From positions 1 to 64,000 of IMG/VR virus record IMGVR_UViG_3300009375_000002: a stretch of DNA of 64,000 nt. The stretch is one strand, 5' to 3'. Under the pieces are notes generated by a model, which worked only from the letters and a program-made list of their open reading frames with translations, searched no databases and was not told where the DNA came from. Shown here in pieces: positions 1 to 7,679 of the stretch (the first letter of the stretch is position 1; the number at the start of each line of letters is the position of its first letter). This DNA comes from a virus. Position numbers and translations under genes: made by a program.

Positions 1-151
1 CCATTAAAAGAAAATCGTGGACTTTATCAAACAGATGAGAGTCCGCGTTGAAATTGCCGGCGATATTGGAATTGAGGATCGCCACAAGATCGGGATTTGT
101 CAGATCTGTAAGTTCGGGATTTGGGGTCAGATTAAAAGTTGGTGTTGCCAT
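1..151 (-). CDS. hypothetical protein, 5' part only
   Basis: An open frame starts at 151 on the minus strand and runs off the left edge, so only the first 50 residues are visible. The start is supported by an AAGGAG ribosome site about 10 bases upstream. The visible part begins MATPTFNLTPNPEL and is rich in Thr, Asn, Asp and Leu, with no recognisable motif. It is the most distal visible gene of the leftward block that begins near 1581. Function unknown. Confidence 0.6.
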   Translation of the reverse strand, partial: MATPTFNLTPNPELTDLTNPDLVAILNSNIAGNFNADSHLFDKVHDFLLM

Positions 152-170
152 GATTTTGTCTCCTTTTTAG

Positions 171-761
171 TTATGCCGGTAAATAGTTGATGACCATATC
201 CAAAAAAGTGTCAGAGGATAGATCCAGATTGTGCCTGTCGATAAAGGACTCAATCCCGTCGATCCAGTCTCCGTGGATAGTTACATATAATTTTGCCAAT
301 TTATCCCGCCATCCGATGTGACCGCCTGGGGGCGGGATCAGATTGTCTTCGACCCATCGGATCAATCGGGTTTCTGCGGCCATAAAATCGTGATCATGAT
401 CCCAGCCCCAGAAATGGGCAATCTCGTGGATCAGGACTCTGATCGTCCGGCCGCTCTTATGATAAAGGATAATTTTTTTGATCCTGTTGAGTCCGCCTGG
501 AAGGGTTCTATAGGACAGGAAAGCCCGCCCATCTACCCGATATCCACGGTTACTAAATTGAAGATCCGGTACGGGTAAATTAAATTGGTCGCAAATAATC
601 TCCAGGATCTTTTTGAAAGGAAAAGTAAACTCGGAGAATCGACCAAAAGACATCCCGTTAAGATAATGCCCTTGAGCAAGGGCGCATCCATTATTGCGAT
701 TCCAGGGACAGTCAGGATCGATATACCTGACATTTAGATGTTTGATCCAGTCAGTATTCAT
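171..761 (-). CDS. putative zinc metallopeptidase-like protein (HExxHxxGxxH)
   Basis: A 196-residue protein with a good ribosome site (GGAGGT) before its ATG. Residues 112-122 read HEIAHFWGWDH, an exact HExxHxxGxxH zincin signature: His112, His116 and His122 could bind zinc and Glu113 could act as the base. A hydrophobic strand (IRVL) precedes the motif, as in many small zincins. No signal peptide or membrane segment is visible, so it is probably cytoplasmic. It sits in a leftward block of small unknown genes. The motif is seen; protease activity is inferred from the family signature, and substrate and role are unknown. It could be a catalytic relic or a domain used for binding. Confidence 0.6.
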   Translation of the reverse strand: MNTDWIKHLNVRYIDPDCPWNRNNGCALAQGHYLNGMSFGRFSEFTFPFKKILEIICDQFNLPVPDLQFSNRGYRVDGRAFLSYRTLPGGLNRIKKIILYHKSGRTIRVLIHEIAHFWGWDHDHDFMAAETRLIRWVEDNLIPPPGGHIGWRDKLAKLYVTIHGDWIDGIESFIDRHNLDLSSDTFLDMVINYLPA

Positions 762-763
762 GA

Positions 764-964
764 TTAGACCTCCCCCATGATTTTGAGGCCTACCCGATCG
801 TTATTCAGGGCATCCATCACTGCCTGAAATGCTTTGGCTTCGGCCTCGCGTTTAATTCTTAGCTCGACAATTTGAGGATTATCATTATCCGATAAGATAC
901 CGGCCGATTTATTGGCTCGATCCAAAGCGGCTTTTACCAATGATTTAAGTTCGGATTGTTTCAT
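764..964 (-). CDS. hypothetical protein, 66 aa
   Basis: A small, mostly helical, charged protein (MKQSELKSLVKAALDRANK...). I place the start at 964 rather than at upstream codons because a strong AAAGGAGGG site lies just before it and the upstream gene stops at 967. The frame ends two bases before the next gene's start at 761, so the three leftward genes form one tight operon. No motif recognised. Confidence 0.55.
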   Translation of the reverse strand: MKQSELKSLVKAALDRANKSAGILSDNDNPQIVELRIKREAEAKAFQAVMDALNNDRVGLKIMGEV

Positions 965-966
965 CG

Positions 967-1581
967 TTATGAGCCCTCCTTTTCCAATTCGGCCTTGACC
1001 TTTGAGCAATCAACTGATGGAGTGGGTTCTCCAAAGGTTTTGATAAGATGATTATAATCTGCGGTGATATCGCCCCGATATTCTGTCAAATAAAAGATGG
1101 ATCGGTTAATTCTTTCAAATGCTGGGAGTGGAGTGGGATCAAGATCGGGATTAATCCCAGTCCAATATTGGGTACCTGGTTTGGATGGTAGATCCTTGAT
1201 ATTGCCATTGCGGGTCATATCGCAAGTCTTGGTATGATGCTTTGGGATCGTACTGCCGCAATCATAGCATGGATTTTTTTCGGAATTTTCGCAATCCCCA
1301 CATCCGTGACATATGGATGCGGAATTGAAAATGCAATGTTGATCTGATTCCTCGGTATCGTCCTTATTAATAGGAGCGGTCTGCGAATCATCGACAGAGT
1401 CTTTATCCCGATGAAACCAATTCATATCATCCTGCCGATGGCCGAAATCGTCATCATAAGGAAACATGATATCCTGAATTCGATCGCAATCATAGCATGG
1501 ATTTTTTTCGGAATTTGGATAAGATTCTGCGAGAGCCATGATCGGAGCATGATTGTGAGTTAATGCTTGAAATCTTTTCAT
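967..1581 (-). CDS. cysteine-rich hypothetical protein with repeated CYDC motif
   Basis: A 204-residue acidic protein starting at 1581, chosen because AAGGAG lies eight bases upstream; a longer frame reaching 1731 lacks such a site. It contains the peptide NSEKNPCYDC twice (near residues 22-31 and 98-107) and between them a CHGCGDC cluster and further Cys/His, which could form one or two zinc sites. The peptide repeat reflects a 32-base exact DNA repeat. It is the first gene of the leftward block facing the divergent control region. Function unknown. Confidence 0.55.
   Translation of the reverse strand: MKRFQALTHNHAPIMALAESYPNSEKNPCYDCDRIQDIMFPYDDDFGHRQDDMNWFHRDKDSVDDSQTAPINKDDTEESDQHCIFNSASICHGCGDCENSEKNPCYDCGSTIPKHHTKTCDMTRNGNIKDLPSKPGTQYWTGINPDLDPTPLPAFERINRSIFYLTEYRGDITADYNHLIKTFGEPTPSVDCSKVKAELEKEGS
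1257..1516. repeat. pair of 32-bp exact direct repeats inside the Cys-rich gene
   Basis: Positions 1257-1288 and 1485-1516 carry the same 32 bases, beginning CGCAATCATAGCATGG and ending TTCGGAATTT. Both copies lie in the same reading frame of the minus-strand gene and encode the same Cys-containing decapeptide. This implies a recent internal duplication. Confidence 0.85.
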
Positions 1582-2037
1582 TTTAGTCTCCTTTTTTGAG
1601 TTGATCAGGATGCCGGAATCGATTGAGTTATTAGCATGATCTTTTGTAGGATCGTTGGAAGGATGGATGGCAGGATTTAAATCTTTTGCGGGATTTTGGA
1701 TCGAATCGATTTTTTTATCCCTGATTATCATTTTTGTCCTTGTGGATGTTGGTGTTGGGGTTGAATTGGATAATACGTCACAAATACTCGATAGTCAACT
1801 CTTTTTTGATAGTTTTGATAAAAAATATCAGTTATTTTTAAAGAAAAATCGCCCGTACAACCTCAATATCAGTAAGTACCCAATATATAGGGGTTTATAG
1901 AGACCATATCCCTATATATAGATTGATAAAAAATAGTTGATTTGACAATAAATGATTTAATATCCTTATCAAATCTTTGACATCCACTTAAATTAAAGAA
2001 AAAAAGTTGATATCCACTAATAAAAAGGACAAATCCA
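1582..2037. promoter_or_regulatory. divergent AT-rich control region between leftward genes and the terminase block
   Basis: About 456 bases separate the leftward gene starting at 1581 from the rightward terminase genes at 2038. The stretch is AT-rich with runs of A and T. Two exact TTGACA hexamers face right (1942-1947 and 1977-1982), but neither has a convincing -10 box at 16-18 bases; TTATCA at 1967 is the nearest candidate. AGTTGAT occurs at about 1935 and 2005. The region is the obvious place for back-to-back promoters and regulator binding, but no single promoter can be fixed. A possible short rightward frame through 1655-1900 lacks a convincing start. Confidence 0.45.
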
Positions 2038-2877
2038 ATGTCTGAATTCACAAGATCCAGATCAAAGATCCCCGAGCAACTCCCAAAGGAAATAAAGGAA
2101 TCCCCATTTATAAGACAAAGATCCCCAAATAAAAATAATAAGTCCAATTCCTATATTGTCCAAACCATTCTAAATGAATCAAAAAATATAAAACCAAAAG
2201 GAAATGGTTCCGGACGACGAAGCAAACTAACTTATGTAGTAGAAAAGGTTATATTACATCATATAGATTTAGGAATGAATATAGAGGATGCATGTAGTGC
2301 GGCTGGAGTGACCTATGTGTCGTGGTGGAACTGGCTCAAGTGGGGAAGAGAAGAAGCAAAGGGGATTAAAGAGGATCTGAATCTTGCCATAAATGAAAGT
2401 ATGGATCAGGGAGTGATAAATGTAAATGATCCTAATCAATTGGAAGAGTATATAGATGAGTTTATGAAGTTGCGTTGTCCGTCAAAATATTTTAAGTTAT
2501 TTGATAAGGTCCGGGGCGCAGAGGCAGTTGCGCAGGCACGAGACCTCGCAAATATTCAACGTTGCGCAGAGGGCGGCAAGTACTTGTCCGAGCGGATCGA
2601 GAACTATGATAAAGAAGGGATATTATTAGGAGAAAAAGAAGTTCATCGATATGTAAAGCCGGATTGGAATGCGTCCGCATGGCGCTTGTCCCGCAAGTAT
2701 CCGGCCCTATATGGGGAGAAGGTTACCCATGCTGGAAAGGTAGAGCATGATCATGGACATTCCGTCGTTCACAAGGTCGAAATCCCCGAGACAGACGACA
2801 GACTCGCAGGAGTCCTTGGCATCCTTATTGGATCAGGAGCTGTCTCAGGAAAGCTTATTGAGCATCGTCCGGAATAA
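2038..2877 (+). CDS. terminase small subunit
   Basis: A 279-residue protein immediately upstream of, and overlapping, the large terminase. Its central part (about residues 85-125) looks like a helix-turn-helix (DACSAAGVTYVSWWNWLKWG), the DNA-recognition element of small terminases. The C-terminal AWRLSRKYPALYGEK segment followed by a short charged tail is typical of the family. The N-terminal 50 residues are basic, Ser/Asn-rich and probably disordered. It would recognise the packaging site and recruit the ATPase subunit. The AAAAAGGAC upstream of ATG is a fair ribosome site. Family inferred from motif and position. Confidence 0.8.
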   Translation: MSEFTRSRSKIPEQLPKEIKESPFIRQRSPNKNNKSNSYIVQTILNESKNIKPKGNGSGRRSKLTYVVEKVILHHIDLGMNIEDACSAAGVTYVSWWNWLKWGREEAKGIKEDLNLAINESMDQGVINVNDPNQLEEYIDEFMKLRCPSKYFKLFDKVRGAEAVAQARDLANIQRCAEGGKYLSERIENYDKEGILLGEKEVHRYVKPDWNASAWRLSRKYPALYGEKVTHAGKVEHDHGHSVVHKVEIPETDDRLAGVLGILIGSGAVSGKLIEHRPE

Positions 2878-4366
2878 TCCTGAACTGAAGGATCTGTTGA
2901 TTCCAAAGATGACGGATTATATCCCGCATACGCCGACGCTTAAACAGCATGCATTTCTCCTTTTGGATATCCTTGATGCGTTTTATGGCGGAGCTGTTGG
3001 CGGCGGTAAATCAGATGCCCTGTTAATGGCCGCATTGCAATATGTCGACATCCCCGGTTACAATGCGATCCTGATCAGGAACACTTATAAGAACTTGACA
3101 AAGCCTGAAGGATTGATTCCAAGGGCGCATGAGTGGCTCCAGAATACAGATGCGAAATGGAGAGATGGAGCATTTTATGAATTCCCGTCTGGGGCAACTC
3201 TGTCATTTGGATATCTGGATGCGCCCCTTGATCATTTTCAATACGACTCTGCCGCCTATCAATTTGTCGGGATCGATGAGATTGTCCAGATCAGGGAGCA
3301 CCAGGCTCTTTATCTGTTTTCGAGGCTTCGAAGGTTAGAGGGTAATAAGACAATCCCGATCAGATTCCGATGCGCATCCAATCCGCCCCAGAGAGAACAG
3401 ATTGCTCGGGGATCATGGGTCAAGTCCAGATATGTGGACAAGGCTACTCGGGGAAGTCGTGCGTTCATCTCAGCGAAGCTCGATGACAACCCTCATCTGG
3501 ATGGACAAGAGTACAAGAAAACATTTGCCATGTCCGGGATTGATCCGATCACTCGGAAGCAATTGGAAGATGGCGATTGGAATATCAGGGCCACTGGACG
3601 GATGTTCAAGCGTCATTGGTTTAATGTCGTCGATACCGCTCCGATCCATCATATTAAATGGGTCAGATACTGGGATATGGCGGCAACTGAAGAGCGAAAG
3701 GATAAATCAGAATCTCAGCAACCGGCTTATACATGCGGAGTAAAGATCGGGAGAACTCCCGATGGATTGGTCTTTATCAGTTCTGTGATCCGGGGGCGCT
3801 ATTCTCCGCGAGACTGTGAGATCCTCGTCAAGCAAACAGCTATTGTGGACGGACGGACGGTATCTATATGGATGGAGCAGGAGCCAGGGTCTTCAGGAAA
3901 GGCGCAGATCGATCATTATCGCCGCAATATCCTGCCAGGATTTAGATTTAGGGGTAATCCCGCGCTCAAAAATAAGCTCGTCCGTTGGGGGCCCTTTGCC
4001 TCCCAGGCAGAAGGGGGAAATGTCTATCTGATCAATGGATCATGGGTGCCAGAGTTCCTGGAAGAGTTGGAACTCGCTCCTGACGCTCCCTTTTTGGATC
4101 AGATCGATGCGGCATCCGGCGGATATGACAAATTGGTTGGAATTGGATCTGGGGCAATGGCGGGGATTCGATCCGTGGGAGCGACCAAGGTGGAGAAGTC
4201 AACAATTGACAAGAAAAAAGAGAATCTCAAGGCTGGCGAATCCATGATCGAGATATGGGAAGGAGATCAAGTCGTCGGATATGAAAAGATCGGCGGGCGT
4301 GGAGGAGTTCCGCGAAGATGGACTCCGGGGTTGGTCGCTGGAATGTCCGGTATGGGGATTTCTTAA
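2747..4366 (+). CDS. terL: terminase large subunit (packaging ATPase/nuclease)
   Basis: A 539-residue DNA-packaging motor. A variant Walker A, GGAVGGGKSD, lies at residues 81-90; Walker B with the catalytic acid, VGIDE, at 174-178; and the first acidic residue of the RNase H-like nuclease, in RYWDMAAT, at Asp310. The first 130 bases overlap the small-subunit gene, implying translational coupling; the start could equally be the second ATG at 2753. The C-terminus is Gly-rich. It converts ATP hydrolysis into DNA translocation through the portal and cuts the concatemer. Confidence 0.92.
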   Translation: MIMDIPSFTRSKSPRQTTDSQESLASLLDQELSQESLLSIVRNNPELKDLLIPKMTDYIPHTPTLKQHAFLLLDILDAFYGGAVGGGKSDALLMAALQYVDIPGYNAILIRNTYKNLTKPEGLIPRAHEWLQNTDAKWRDGAFYEFPSGATLSFGYLDAPLDHFQYDSAAYQFVGIDEIVQIREHQALYLFSRLRRLEGNKTIPIRFRCASNPPQREQIARGSWVKSRYVDKATRGSRAFISAKLDDNPHLDGQEYKKTFAMSGIDPITRKQLEDGDWNIRATGRMFKRHWFNVVDTAPIHHIKWVRYWDMAATEERKDKSESQQPAYTCGVKIGRTPDGLVFISSVIRGRYSPRDCEILVKQTAIVDGRTVSIWMEQEPGSSGKAQIDHYRRNILPGFRFRGNPALKNKLVRWGPFASQAEGGNVYLINGSWVPEFLEELELAPDAPFLDQIDAASGGYDKLVGIGSGAMAGIRSVGATKVEKSTIDKKKENLKAGESMIEIWEGDQVVGYEKIGGRGGVPRRWTPGLVAGMSGMGIS

Positions 4367-5001
4367 ATGATAAATCCTGTCCAGACAGGGATTTAAATTC
4401 AAAACATTCATTGGATAACGCAAAAGTCAAAAGCCCTTTGAAGAAAAGACTTCAAAGGATCGGGATAAAATCAAAAATGTTTAGCCCAAAAAACTTCAAC
4501 GAGTCAGAGAGATTTGTGAAATCCTTAGCCTTTTCTGAAGATATAAAAAGGAGCTTGGTGCCGGATCAATCCTGTGTACACCGGATGATCCGCACAGCTC
4601 CCCATTTTAACCACGTTGCGGATATCCCTGATTTATCTAACGAGGTTTTAACCGCAAGGGATTTATCCCAGCATATCGGATCGAGTTTAACCTCGTTAGA
4701 TAAATCCCCGATTATCCCCGCGTGGTTAAACTGGATGATCGATTATCCCCGATATCGGGGCAGATCCCCAGCCTCGTTAAAGACGAGAGCCTCGTTATTA
4801 ACTAATCTGGCAGGATCTTTGATCAGATCTTTTGCGACCATAGTCGAGTTCAGACCAGTTCTTGAGAGATCTCTTAGAAGATCCTATAAAATCGGGGATG
4901 CGACCATAGCGACTAATAAACGAGTATCAGGATCAACAGGAGAGATCAGATCCTTGATTCGATTGACATCGACAATGGGTACTCGCGTAACTCGTCAATG
5001 A
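4318..5001 (+). CDS. possible protein encoded by the repeat island, first frame
   Basis: An uninterrupted frame of 227 codons overlapping the terminase end by 48 bases. The product is Ser/Arg/Leu/Ile-rich with no recognisable domain. The DNA is packed with inverted repeats (4435-4458, 4606-4730) and GATC sites, which is unusual for a gene. In favour of coding: the length of open frame is unlikely by chance, and it ends in an ATGA overlap with the next frame. Against: composition unlike neighbouring genes, no clear ribosome site, extensive stem-forming sequence. It may be a gene, an RNA, or both. Confidence 0.35.
   Translation: MDSGVGRWNVRYGDFLNDKSCPDRDLNSKHSLDNAKVKSPLKKRLQRIGIKSKMFSPKNFNESERFVKSLAFSEDIKRSLVPDQSCVHRMIRTAPHFNHVADIPDLSNEVLTARDLSQHIGSSLTSLDKSPIIPAWLNWMIDYPRYRGRSPASLKTRASLLTNLAGSLIRSFATIVEFRPVLERSLRRSYKIGDATIATNKRVSGSTGEIRSLIRLTSTMGTRVTRQ
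4435..4458 (+). repeat. perfect 9-bp hairpin after the terminase gene
   Basis: CCTTTGAAG at 4435-4443 and its exact complement at 4450-4458 flank a six-base loop. No U-tract follows, so this is not a standard terminator. It is the first of a dense series of inverted repeats that continues to about 5930. Confidence 0.7.
4606..4730 (+). repeat. nested inverted repeats able to form a large stem
   Basis: An inner perfect 18-bp inverted repeat (4630-4647 with 4689-4706, arms starting GATTTATCTAACGAGG) sits inside an outer perfect 10-bp pair (4606-4615, TTTAACCACG, with 4721-4730). The loop holds a further small hairpin, GGGATTTATCCC. The nesting is what a folded RNA or a cruciform site would show. 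No protein-binding role can be assigned from sequence. Confidence 0.75.
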
Positions 5002-5933
5002 GCAACAGGAGAGATCAGAGATCCCCATATAATCGCGATAAAACAGTCTTTCCAAGGAGACTCGGAAGGTCTCGATCGTCCAGTATAGAGCCATCTGGGA
5101 CGGCTATTTTTGCGATATCAGGGATCAATCGTCTTATATCGGGGATATCCAGATATTCAGAACGAGTTCTGAAGTGGTGTACACTGATTCCCGATTTATC
5201 AGAATTAGAACAGACCATTCGCAGGATATCGCCCGAGTGGTGTACACCAGTTCAGTCCTTATACAGAATGGATCTGGGATATCGGGATAAATCTGTTATT
5301 ACGCAGAACGATTTCAGATCTGATCCATTAATCGATGATTACGCAGAACAATTTCAGAAGTGGTGTACACTAATCATGGATTTATCAGAATTAGAACAGA
5401 CTAAGTCAAGAATATTATCGCATTATTCTGAACGAGTTCTGAGGATTGATCAAAGATCTGATCAATCACCGAAATACACTAAGGGGACTGAGCTCACCGT
5501 CCTCGGTTTGTCAGCGTTATCGCAGATATCGAGCGGATCTGATCCAAATACTGAGACTACGAAGAACACGAATCTCGGTTTGTTCGGAGATTCTGAGGGT
5601 CATATCGATGATCAATCCCAGGCAGACCGCTCCCAGACCCACGATATCAGGGGCATCAAAGGGATCTTGTCCTGGATAATGAGTCAAATCCGTCCAGTGT
5701 ACACTAAGAATACCGAGGATCTCGTTAGAACGTTAGAGGATTGGCTGGGATTGGCTGGGGATCGAATCAATCGGGATAGACCAGGGACGATCAAGGATGA
5801 TCGGGGGAATCCCCGCAGACCCACTGGTGACAAGGGGTGGCGGGGAATGGATGACGCCCGCGGCGGTCTTCTCCGGCGCAAAGGTGCGTGTGACGGGCCA
5901 TGGCACACATCAGACGTATTTTGTAAATCCTGA
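4998..5933 (+). CDS. possible protein encoded by the repeat island, second frame
   Basis: A 311-codon open frame whose ATG overlaps the stop of the preceding frame (ATGA). It carries an in-frame internal duplication: KWCTLIPDLSELEQT and KWCTLIMDLSELEQT, 62 codons apart. Ser, Arg, Ile and Asp are abundant and the C-terminal third is basic. The same DNA holds four of five copies of the palindrome GTGTACAC and the hairpin TTCAGAACGAGTTCTGAA. No family recognised. Duplication in register and the long open frame argue for translation; the stem-loop density argues that the nucleic acid itself matters. Confidence 0.4.
   Translation: MSNRRDQRSPYNRDKTVFPRRLGRSRSSSIEPSGTAIFAISGINRLISGISRYSERVLKWCTLIPDLSELEQTIRRISPEWCTPVQSLYRMDLGYRDKSVITQNDFRSDPLIDDYAEQFQKWCTLIMDLSELEQTKSRILSHYSERVLRIDQRSDQSPKYTKGTELTVLGLSALSQISSGSDPNTETTKNTNLGLFGDSEGHIDDQSQADRSQTHDIRGIKGILSWIMSQIRPVYTKNTEDLVRTLEDWLGLAGDRINRDRPGTIKDDRGNPRRPTGDKGWRGMDDARGGLLRRKGACDGPWHTSDVFCKS
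5156..5401 (+). repeat. degenerate 186-bp tandem unit with GTGTACAC palindromes
   Basis: Blocks recur at a 186-base spacing: GAAGTGGTGTACACT at 5171 and 5357, and the 23-base block starting GATTTATCAGAATTAG at 5193 and 5379. A perfect hairpin (5156-5163 with 5166-5173) opens the unit. GTGTACAC octamers lie at 4574, 5177, 5240, 5363 and 5697. A separate 17-base direct repeat starting CAACAGGAGAGATC lies at 4934 and 5003. Confidence 0.75.
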
Positions 5934-5995
5934 CACGACCCCTAAACATTTGTCCTGTAAGGGCATTAATCAATAAGGGGATAAGGGATCAGACA

Positions 5996-6175
5996 ATGGA
6001 ACGCGAACAATTACAAAATATAGAACAGATCCCTGGATATGACGAAGCATTGCTATGTTGCTATTGTAATAAGCCATTGGCCGATGCGGATTACACTGGT
6101 AAAAATAAATTTGCGTTTAAGGGATGGTCTGAAAAGGACAAGAGGTATAAGGAATATTGCTGGAATTGTCATTGA
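5996..6175 (+). CDS. small Cys-rich putative zinc-binding protein, 59 aa
   Basis: A short frame with a ribosome-like GGGATAAGGGAT before its ATG. The product carries CCYC near residues 26-29 and ends EYCWNCH, so two CxxC-type pairs about 30 residues apart could hold a zinc ion. It opens a run of very small rightward genes between the repeat island and the lysis cassette. Role unknown. Confidence 0.6.
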   Translation: MEREQLQNIEQIPGYDEALLCCYCNKPLADADYTGKNKFAFKGWSEKDKRYKEYCWNCH

Positions 6176-6198
6176 TAAGGGGATAAGGAAAAGAGAAC

Positions 6199-6339
6199 AT
6201 GGACGCAGACATTTTAATTATCGAGGGATTGATTTTGACAATCCCACATATCGTTACTTATGAACAGGCCAGGGCATCAGTCCTTGATTGGCTTGATAAA
6301 CTGCCCCCCGATACACTCGATGTGCAGATGCGTGATTGA
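6199..6339 (+). CDS. small hypothetical protein, 46 aa
   Basis: ATG at 6199 follows GGGATAAGGAAAAGAG, very similar to the leader of the preceding gene, which supports translation. The N-terminus is hydrophobic (DILIIEGLILTIPHIV) and the C-terminus acidic. No recognised motif. Short length limits confidence. Confidence 0.45.
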   Translation: MDADILIIEGLILTIPHIVTYEQARASVLDWLDKLPPDTLDVQMRD

Positions 6340-6372
6340 GCCGGTTGATGATAAGATAGAGGGACAAGACAA

Positions 6373-6513
6373 ATGACGGATAAGCATGAGTGCAAGATTT
6401 GTAAGGAGAATAAGTACGCGGGCATCTGTCCTAATTGTTTGGATCGGGATGATATTGCGCTCGTTGACGGGGGACAAGATCGGGAAGTGCAAATGTTCAC
6501 AGATCCGCATTGA
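6373..6513 (+). CDS. small zinc-ribbon-like protein, 46 aa
   Basis: MTDKHECKICKENKYAGICP followed by NCL gives CxxC and CxxC pairs 13 residues apart, a compact zinc-ribbon pattern, then an acidic tail. A GAGGGACAAG site precedes ATG. It overlaps, in another frame, the upstream part of the longer gene ending at 7069, which helps show that the latter starts further downstream. Confidence 0.55.
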   Translation: MTDKHECKICKENKYAGICPNCLDRDDIALVDGGQDREVQMFTDPH

Positions 6514-7069
6514 CGCAATCCGCAAGTTGGATCTAATTGACGGGGATGTAATCATTGTGGATCTTGAGCCGGAGGTTGCATTAAGCGAGGACGCAGAGAA
6601 ACAGATCAAATCCCATATAAAGGATACGATTGCGCATTTAGGGTTGAAGGATATAAAGGTACTGGTCACCGAGAATGTTGGAATATCGATTATCCGGCCG
6701 AGTCATTTATTTGCTCATAGGAAAGGTCGAGAATTATCTTCCGTTCGGATGCTGGCAGATCTTAAAGAACAGGATCTGGGGGTTCTTCGGTTTATGAAAG
6801 GGACTGAGGACGGATATCTTCATACATATCCCGCAAGGGATGATAATAACGATCGGGTATATGATTCGTGCCTGCGGCTTGAAAAAGCCGGATTGATCAT
6901 TGAATATAATAGGTCTGAATATGAACTACCCGGTCATTATGGGATAATGACATCCATCTGTTTTAAAGTCATTGATGCGGATACCAATATCGAAGATTGG
7001 ATATCTGAACAGATGGCTGATCCTGTAAAAAGGAAAGCCCTGTCGGATCATATCGAAAGGAATCGTTAA
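6386..7069 (+). CDS. hypothetical protein, possible winged-helix C-terminus
   Basis: The frame is open from 6386, but the first 45 codons overlap the zinc-ribbon gene in another frame and lack a good ribosome site. Coding character becomes clear from about 6525 (DLIDGDVIIVDLEPE). The true start is therefore uncertain; 6446 or a non-ATG codon near 6525 are options. The product has an alpha/beta N-terminal part and a C-terminal part (about residues 125-205) whose spacing suggests a helix-turn-helix or winged helix. It is tightly coupled to the gene at 7070. Function unknown. Confidence 0.5.
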   Translation: MSARFVRRISTRASVLIVWIGMILRSLTGDKIGKCKCSQIRIDAIRKLDLIDGDVIIVDLEPEVALSEDAEKQIKSHIKDTIAHLGLKDIKVLVTENVGISIIRPSHLFAHRKGRELSSVRMLADLKEQDLGVLRFMKGTEDGYLHTYPARDDNNDRVYDSCLRLEKAGLIIEYNRSEYELPGHYGIMTSICFKVIDADTNIEDWISEQMADPVKRKALSDHIERNR

Positions 7070-7345
7070 ATGAACGAATATAAATACGCCAGAAATTTAG
7101 CGGTGACTATTTGGCAGAAGCATTATAAAACCTCCGCGCCGGAATGGGAGTCTCTTGATGACTTGATGGGCGTCTTAACGCAGATTGATAATATGGTTGC
7201 TGGTATGGTACCGAAACAATTTGATCGACCTTTGCCTGATCCCGATTTACAAGATCCTCCCATTCCACCGCTTGGCAAGGCATATTTATATTTGGCGCTC
7301 GCGATCTTTTCGCTGGGGATCACTCTGACGTTGATCTGGTATTAG
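7070..7345 (+). CDS. small membrane protein, 91 aa
   Basis: ATG directly follows the TAA of the previous gene, with AAAGGAA upstream. A soluble, proline-rich first part (PLPDPDLQDPPIPP) is followed by one hydrophobic helix at residues 70-91 ending at the C-terminus, as in a tail-anchored inner-membrane protein. Likely part of the membrane or lysis set that begins nearby, but no specific role can be assigned. Confidence 0.6.
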   Translation: MNEYKYARNLAVTIWQKHYKTSAPEWESLDDLMGVLTQIDNMVAGMVPKQFDRPLPDPDLQDPPIPPLGKAYLYLALAIFSLGITLTLIWY

Positions 7346-7349
7346 GATA

Positions 7350-7679
7350 ATGGACGATAATGATATCAAAAGAATGGATCTGACGGAATTCAGGGATGGA
7401 GGCTTCCTGCAGGAGGTTAATCGACAATTCTTCCATCCATTGGGTCTTGCATTAGAAGTTGTGATCGTTGCCGGAGAGGCGCCGCATTCCCGCGTCCTTA
7501 AACTTAATGGGATCTGGGATTATCGCAATGATCCTGACGGGCTCCTGTTTGATGATCTGGCATCCGATGAGGCGCTTGCCAAAGCAAATAATATCAGAAA
7601 GATCCGGGCATTCAAGGCGCTATCCCGTTTGAATTCTCATGGATTTGTCATTCAGCCTGTCGGGAAAGAGATAGATTAA
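7350..7679 (+). CDS. conserved-type hypothetical phage protein, 109 aa
   Basis: A soluble mixed alpha/beta protein beginning MDDNDIKRMDLTEFRDGGFL, with a central IWDYRNDPDGLLFDD segment. The next gene starts immediately after the TAA. The overall look (small globular protein of phage accessory blocks) is familiar, but I cannot tie it to a characterised family. No catalytic motif seen. Confidence 0.6.
   Translation: MDDNDIKRMDLTEFRDGGFLQEVNRQFFHPLGLALEVVIVAGEAPHSRVLKLNGIWDYRNDPDGLLFDDLASDEALAKANNIRKIRAFKALSRLNSHGFVIQPVGKEID

Noticed and set aside
1655-1900. Rightward frame with a hydrophobic stretch in the divergent region
   Set aside because: Needs a TTG start, poor ribosome site, AT-rich low-complexity product; more likely control DNA.
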